Shown here: in pieces, positions 53,955 through 57,312 of the stretch
How the letters are laid out: each line of letters begins with the position of its first letter
Position numbering within the stretch: position 1 is the first letter of the stretch
Origin: Candidatus Nitrosopumilus sp.
Lineage (GTDB): Archaea > Thermoproteota > Nitrososphaeria > Nitrososphaerales > Nitrosopumilaceae
Assembly (NCBI GenBank): GCA_029864335.1
Contig: JAOTTS010000014.1
Span: 1 to 57,312 of the forward strand
DNA length: 57,312 nt
Reading direction: 5' to 3'
The notes under the pieces: model-generated
Databases searched by the model: none
What the model saw: the letters and a program-made list of their open reading frames with translations, nothing else
What the model was told of the DNA's origin: nothing
Program-made: the position numbers and the translations under genes

Positions 53955-54638
53955 ATGACTGAACTAAAAATTCAGCACATCTTAACACTCTCATATCTAT
54001 TATACAAAGGTGCAAAACATAACTATGTCACTATAACGACTTCTTCTCTTGGAAAAAATATTAAAAAATCTCAACAAGCTGCATCAAAACACCTCTTAGA
54101 ATTAGAACAAAATCAATTCATAGAGAGAATAATTAGTGGTCGCAACATTTCTGTAAAAATTACTCCTAAAGGTTTCAGTGAAATGGTAAAACTCTCTGCA
54201 ATACTGCGAAAAAGTTTGGATTCTTCACCATCTCACGTTAAACTAAAAGGAACTTTAGTTTCTGGAATGGGTGAAGGTGCATACTATATGGGATTAAAAG
54301 GATATACAAAACAATTCCAATCTAAAATTGGATATGTTCCATTCCCTGGAACTCTTAATGTGAGATTAGATCAAAAAATCCATCAAGAAACAATTAAACA
54401 ATTTGAAACTTTGAATGGGGTAAAAATTAAGAGCTTCTCGGATGGGAAGAGAACATATGGGTGGGTAAAATGTTTTCCAGGTAAATTAAACAATTCAGCA
54501 AATTGTGAATTAATTATACTTGAGCGAACACATCATGATGATTCAATTATTGAATTAATCTCAAAATCCTGTTTGAGAAAAACTGCAAAACTTAAAGATG
54601 GGTCAAAAATTTCAATTAAAATTCAAATTAATTCCTAG
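53955..54638 (+). CDS. ribK: CTP-dependent riboflavin kinase with N-terminal HTH
   Basis: 227 aa. Residues about 10-85 form a winged helix (SLGKNIKKSQQAASKHLLEL). The DUF120/RibK domain follows: GTLVSGMGEGAYYMGLKGY, GYVPFPGTLNVRL and CELIILERTHH. Archaeal RibK phosphorylates riboflavin to FMN with CTP. The HTH fusion suggests self-regulation (RbkR-type). Eight bases after dnaG; overlaps ribL by four bases at the convergent ends. Confidence 0.92.
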   Translation: MTELKIQHILTLSYLLYKGAKHNYVTITTSSLGKNIKKSQQAASKHLLELEQNQFIERIISGRNISVKITPKGFSEMVKLSAILRKSLDSSPSHVKLKGTLVSGMGEGAYYMGLKGYTKQFQSKIGYVPFPGTLNVRLDQKIHQETIKQFETLNGVKIKSFSDGKRTYGWVKCFPGKLNNSANCELIILERTHHDDSIIELISKSCLRKTAKLKDGSKISIKIQINS

Positions 54639-55252
54639 ATTCCGTGAATAGATTCACCATACTCTTTTTCAATTTTAGAGCTAGAGCTATCTGGAATAGG
54701 GGACTGTAATCTTGCAACTTTTGCGTCAAGCTTAATTTTTTTACATCCTTCGGTGATGAATTTCTCTTGATGAATCTGATCATAACCCAATGCAATAATT
54801 TCTGGCCTTACAAGATTAACTGTCTTGAAAATATCATCTTCTTTTCCAATTAGACAGAGATCCACCATTGATAGTGAATTTACCAATTCCTGTCTCTGTT
54901 CTTGGCTGTGAATAGGATTTCTCTTTTTCATCTTTACTGCTGTGTTGTCTGTTGCCACAACTACTACTAGTACATCACCTAATGCCTTTGCTGCATTTAG
55001 GGTGTAGATGTGGCCTGGATGAATAATGTCAAAAACTCCACCCGCTAATACTACTCGCAATGAGCTTCGACCTATTTCTGTAAGTGTATTTCTATCCTCA
55101 TTTACAAATTGGTTTTTTATCAATTCATCAATCTTTGAATTTACCATATCTTCTGATAACATACTTTTTTTCTTAATTGTCTGCGTTAATGGTCTCCCAT
55201 CAATTTGAGATACATACATGACTGAAAGAATTAATTTTTCACTTTGATCCAA
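54635..55252 (-). CDS. ribL: archaeal FAD synthetase with N-terminal extension
   Basis: 205 aa. Cytidylyltransferase-type nucleotidyl transferase: LAGGVFDIIHPGHIYTLNAA (HxGH motif), VATDNTAVKMKKRNPIHSQE and IALGYDQIHQE. It matches RibL, which makes FAD from FMN. About 60 residues before the catalytic domain look like a winged helix (LILSVMYVSQIDGRPLTQTI), unusual for RibL proper. Convergent with ribK, the preceding enzyme in the FAD pathway. Confidence 0.88.
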   Translation of the reverse strand: MDQSEKLILSVMYVSQIDGRPLTQTIKKKSMLSEDMVNSKIDELIKNQFVNEDRNTLTEIGRSSLRVVLAGGVFDIIHPGHIYTLNAAKALGDVLVVVVATDNTAVKMKKRNPIHSQEQRQELVNSLSMVDLCLIGKEDDIFKTVNLVRPEIIALGYDQIHQEKFITEGCKKIKLDAKVARLQSPIPDSSSSKIEKEYGESIHGI

Positions 55253-55296
55253 TGTTTTTTCTACTTTTGACCCTCTCTTTAATTCATCGCTAAAAA

Positions 55297-56334
55297 TTAC
55301 ATCTTTGGATCAAGACCTTTGGCCAATCTTAATGCATCAACTAGGCCATCTGCGTACCCGATACTCAAAATTGCTACCTCATCTTGACCATCTTCTAGAA
55401 ATTTCTCTGCATCTTTAATGTATAATTCTGCATTTTCTAAAATCACTTGAAATTCTTTTTGATCTTTATAATGAGGCTCAATTTCTTCTAATGCTTCTCT
55501 GATCATTGGAACATATTTTTCCATCATTTGAATTGAAATTTTCTTTGTCTTTTCAGAATTGTCAAATGGCTTATCAATACATTTACCTAAAATCTTCAAT
55601 GCATCTGATTCTGTAAAATGTAATCTCCCTGGAATTATTACAGTATGTGGTGGTTTTCCAAAATCTTTTTTCTTTAAACTAGAAATTTTTCCTGACATAA
55701 TTAATTGATCTTTGAATCCTATTCTTGATGCAACTATTGCATAACTATCTAAACTAATGACATTCCTTTTTTGTCCTTTCTCTGTTTCTAACAATCCGTT
55801 TAGTGCATCTTTCGGACCTAAGAAAAAACCCTTGTCTTGATTATATTCTAAAAGAAGAACTGTGTGATTACCTTCAATAATGTTTTTGTAAATTACATAA
55901 TATGGAGTTGTAAGTGATTTCATTTCACTCATTATTGTAGCAATTCTTCCAACTTTGTAAAAATGTAAACCACATTCTCCAATCATTGAAGTAAGAGATG
56001 ATGAAGCATGAATAGAATATGTTTTAATTTTTTCTTCAATTGCTCTTATTCTTAATTCGATGTGTGTTGTTGCAATGTATGGATCTCCGTATGAGAGTAA
56101 AACAACTTTCTTTTTCTTTGCATTTTTTAGAATCTCATTTCCATCTTCAACAAGCCATCTTTTTGCTGGTTTGAATTCTCCTTTTGTCGCATTTTTGATT
56201 TTAATCAAATCTGATTTTCCAATTGGACTGGTAAATTGTTCCAAGTATACAATATTTGCCTTTGATAAAACATCTAGTGCCTCAATGGGAATTGATTTGA
56301 ATCCCGAAATTCCTAAACCTACAAACCAAAGCAT
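55297..56334 (-). CDS. dphB: diphthine synthase fused to a DUF357 domain
   Basis: 345 aa. Residues 1-260 are DphB: MLWFVGLGISGFKSIPIEAL, VVLLSYGDPYIATTHIELRI and HASSSLTSMIGECGLHFYKV. It methylates the modified His of elongation factor 2 in diphthamide synthesis. Residues about 265-345 (MEKYVPMIREALEEIEPHYK, AILSIGYADGLVDALRLAKG) form a helical DUF357 domain, which is usually separate. Its start shares one base with the upstream stop. Confidence 0.9.
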   Translation of the reverse strand: MLWFVGLGISGFKSIPIEALDVLSKANIVYLEQFTSPIGKSDLIKIKNATKGEFKPAKRWLVEDGNEILKNAKKKKVVLLSYGDPYIATTHIELRIRAIEEKIKTYSIHASSSLTSMIGECGLHFYKVGRIATIMSEMKSLTTPYYVIYKNIIEGNHTVLLLEYNQDKGFFLGPKDALNGLLETEKGQKRNVISLDSYAIVASRIGFKDQLIMSGKISSLKKKDFGKPPHTVIIPGRLHFTESDALKILGKCIDKPFDNSEKTKKISIQMMEKYVPMIREALEEIEPHYKDQKEFQVILENAELYIKDAEKFLEDGQDEVAILSIGYADGLVDALRLAKGLDPKM

Positions 56335-57312
56335 TACTGCATCTTTCTATCATGAAGTCTTTTTAAATGCTGTAGAGTTTTCTTAAAGATTTCTATTCCC
56401 TTTAGGTACTCTTCAATGGATACTTTTTCATCAATTGTATGTGCCTCATGGGGATCTCCTGGACCATATGTGACAACAGGAATTGCCCATTGATTTCCTA
56501 AAACATTCATGTCGCCAGTGCCTGTTTTTCTGATTAGTGTTGCTCTTGATTGTGTTTCTTCTAGAATGCCTAATGTCAATGCTCTAACTAGTGGTGAATT
56601 ATGAGGTGCCTCAAATGGTTCTGTCTCATCAAGAATTGAATAAAATGCTTCTACCTGCCTTTTTTGAGAAATTTCTTTAACTAACGTTGCAATCTTTTGT
56701 TCAATTGTTTTACAATTCATGTCTACTGGAATTCTAATATCGAAAGTTGTTTCACATTCCTTTGGTGTAATGTTATGACTAGTACCTCCTCTAATTTCGG
56801 TCATTGATGAAGTTAACAACATTCCTTTGGATCTATCTTCTTGATTTTCTTCTAATCTTTCTTTGAGTTCTCTTGCAAAAATCATTGATTCATGAATGGC
56901 ATTTTTTGAAAGCCATGGTGCACTTGCATGTGAACTATCATCTACGCTAATTTTGAGATTAATGGCTAATCTCCCTTTGTATGCAATTGTTACTTGGTTA
57001 ATCCCACTGGGCTCCCCAAAAATTGCATAATCAATTCCCATTTCTTTTTTAACGAGATTTTTGATCCCTGTTGCGTTTCCTTCTTCATCAACAGCTCCGA
57101 CAAAAATTATAGTTCCATTGTTATTTTGAATTGATGCTGCTGCAAATAACATTGCCATCAATGGTGCTTTTGCATCTGATGCCCCTCTTCCATAAAGCGA
57201 ATCTCCTTCTTTTCGAACTTTGACTTTTCCTGGTACCACATCCATGTGACCACATAACATTATTTTTGGAGATCCTGTACCTTTCTTTGCAATAACATTT
57301 CCAACTTCATCA
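56334..57312 (-). CDS. lysK: LysK-type M20 deacetylase/hydrolase (5' end outside window)
   Basis: The frame is open to the window edge (DEVGNVIAKKGTGSPKIMLC precedes the first Met shown), so the N-terminus is missing. M20 metallopeptidase: GHMDVV (His, Asp), GRGASDAKAP (bridging Asp), VDEEGNATG (catalytic Glu pair), FGEPSG, and GDPHEAHTID with the last His. This group includes LysK, which releases lysine or ornithine from the carrier LysW. No LysW genes are in view, so the name rests on sequence features. Overlaps dphB by one base. Confidence 0.82.
   Translation of the reverse strand, partial: DEVGNVIAKKGTGSPKIMLCGHMDVVPGKVKVRKEGDSLYGRGASDAKAPLMAMLFAAASIQNNNGTIIFVGAVDEEGNATGIKNLVKKEMGIDYAIFGEPSGINQVTIAYKGRLAINLKISVDDSSHASAPWLSKNAIHESMIFARELKERLEENQEDRSKGMLLTSSMTEIRGGTSHNITPKECETTFDIRIPVDMNCKTIEQKIATLVKEISQKRQVEAFYSILDETEPFEAPHNSPLVRALTLGILEETQSRATLIRKTGTGDMNVLGNQWAIPVVTYGPGDPHEAHTIDEKVSIEEYLKGIEIFKKTLQHLKRLHDRKMQ

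Overview
The window looks like a chromosomal segment of a low-GC, marine-type ammonia-oxidizing archaeon (Thaumarchaeota/Nitrososphaerota, Nitrosopumilus or Nitrosarchaeum type). The evidence is a eukaryote-like DNA topoisomerase IB, a transcription factor B, archaeal DnaG, RadA, RpoF, a proteasome alpha subunit, ribosomal proteins eS30 and eL21, Nop5, diphthine synthase, and an ADP-forming acyl-CoA synthetase next to a crotonase-type hydratase. That last pair matches the thaumarchaeal 3-hydroxypropionate/4-hydroxybutyrate carbon-fixation genes. Promoters are mostly A/T-rich TATA boxes centred 23-28 nt before the start codon, as expected for leaderless transcripts. dnaG is an exception, with a clear Shine-Dalgarno site.

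Layout. 1-5.2 kb: nop5 (with a seven-residue repeat tail) divergent from pyrD-pyrK, then a radical SAM gene and eS30. 5.3-7.7 kb: an IS6-like mobile element with 23-bp perfect inverted ends, a split DDE transposase, a tiny ribbon-helix-helix gene facing a palindromic operator, and a membrane-protein cargo gene; it ends just before the radA promoter. 7.7-13.5 kb: radA, rlmN, then the compact archaeal cluster eL21-rpoF-DUF655-ksgA-hemK2, closed by an isocitrate dehydrogenase-family gene on the other strand. 13.6-17.7 kb: a frameshifted phosphoesterase, small proteins, a CBS-domain protein with a possible ribosome-hibernation tail, two universal stress proteins and tRNA-Ser(GCT). 17.8-25.6 kb: zinc ribbons, SirB1, a Trm112-like methyltransferase, prohibitin, TFB and several proteins under 60 residues. 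25.7-33.5 kb: a nonsense-interrupted P-loop kinase, a 5'-nucleotidase-like protein with an altered metal ligand, a receiver protein, a DUF1998 helicase, a chain of micro-ORFs leading into a secreted protein, and a cupredoxin-like fragment.

33.5-35.4 kb is the scar of an integrated element. A broken tyrosine integrase is joined to a broken family B DNA polymerase, beside the 3' end of an intron-containing tRNA-Met(CAT). 35.5-44.9 kb: topoisomerase IB, an SDR, a second DUF1998 helicase, a DNA methyltransferase, TatA, an atypical P-II, an MFS transporter, a UbiE-like methyltransferase and psmA. 45-57.3 kb: glutamate dehydrogenase, a Toprim protein, the HP/HB cycle pair, a cupredoxin whose start overlaps a divergent winged-helix gene, an IscA-type protein, dnaG, riboflavin kinase convergent with FAD synthase, a DphB-DUF357 fusion, and a LysK-type hydrolase that runs off the window end.

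A recurring theme is genes that need a single base to restore a full reading frame, three of them next to short homopolymers. This could be natural decay or sequence error and affects several start calls.
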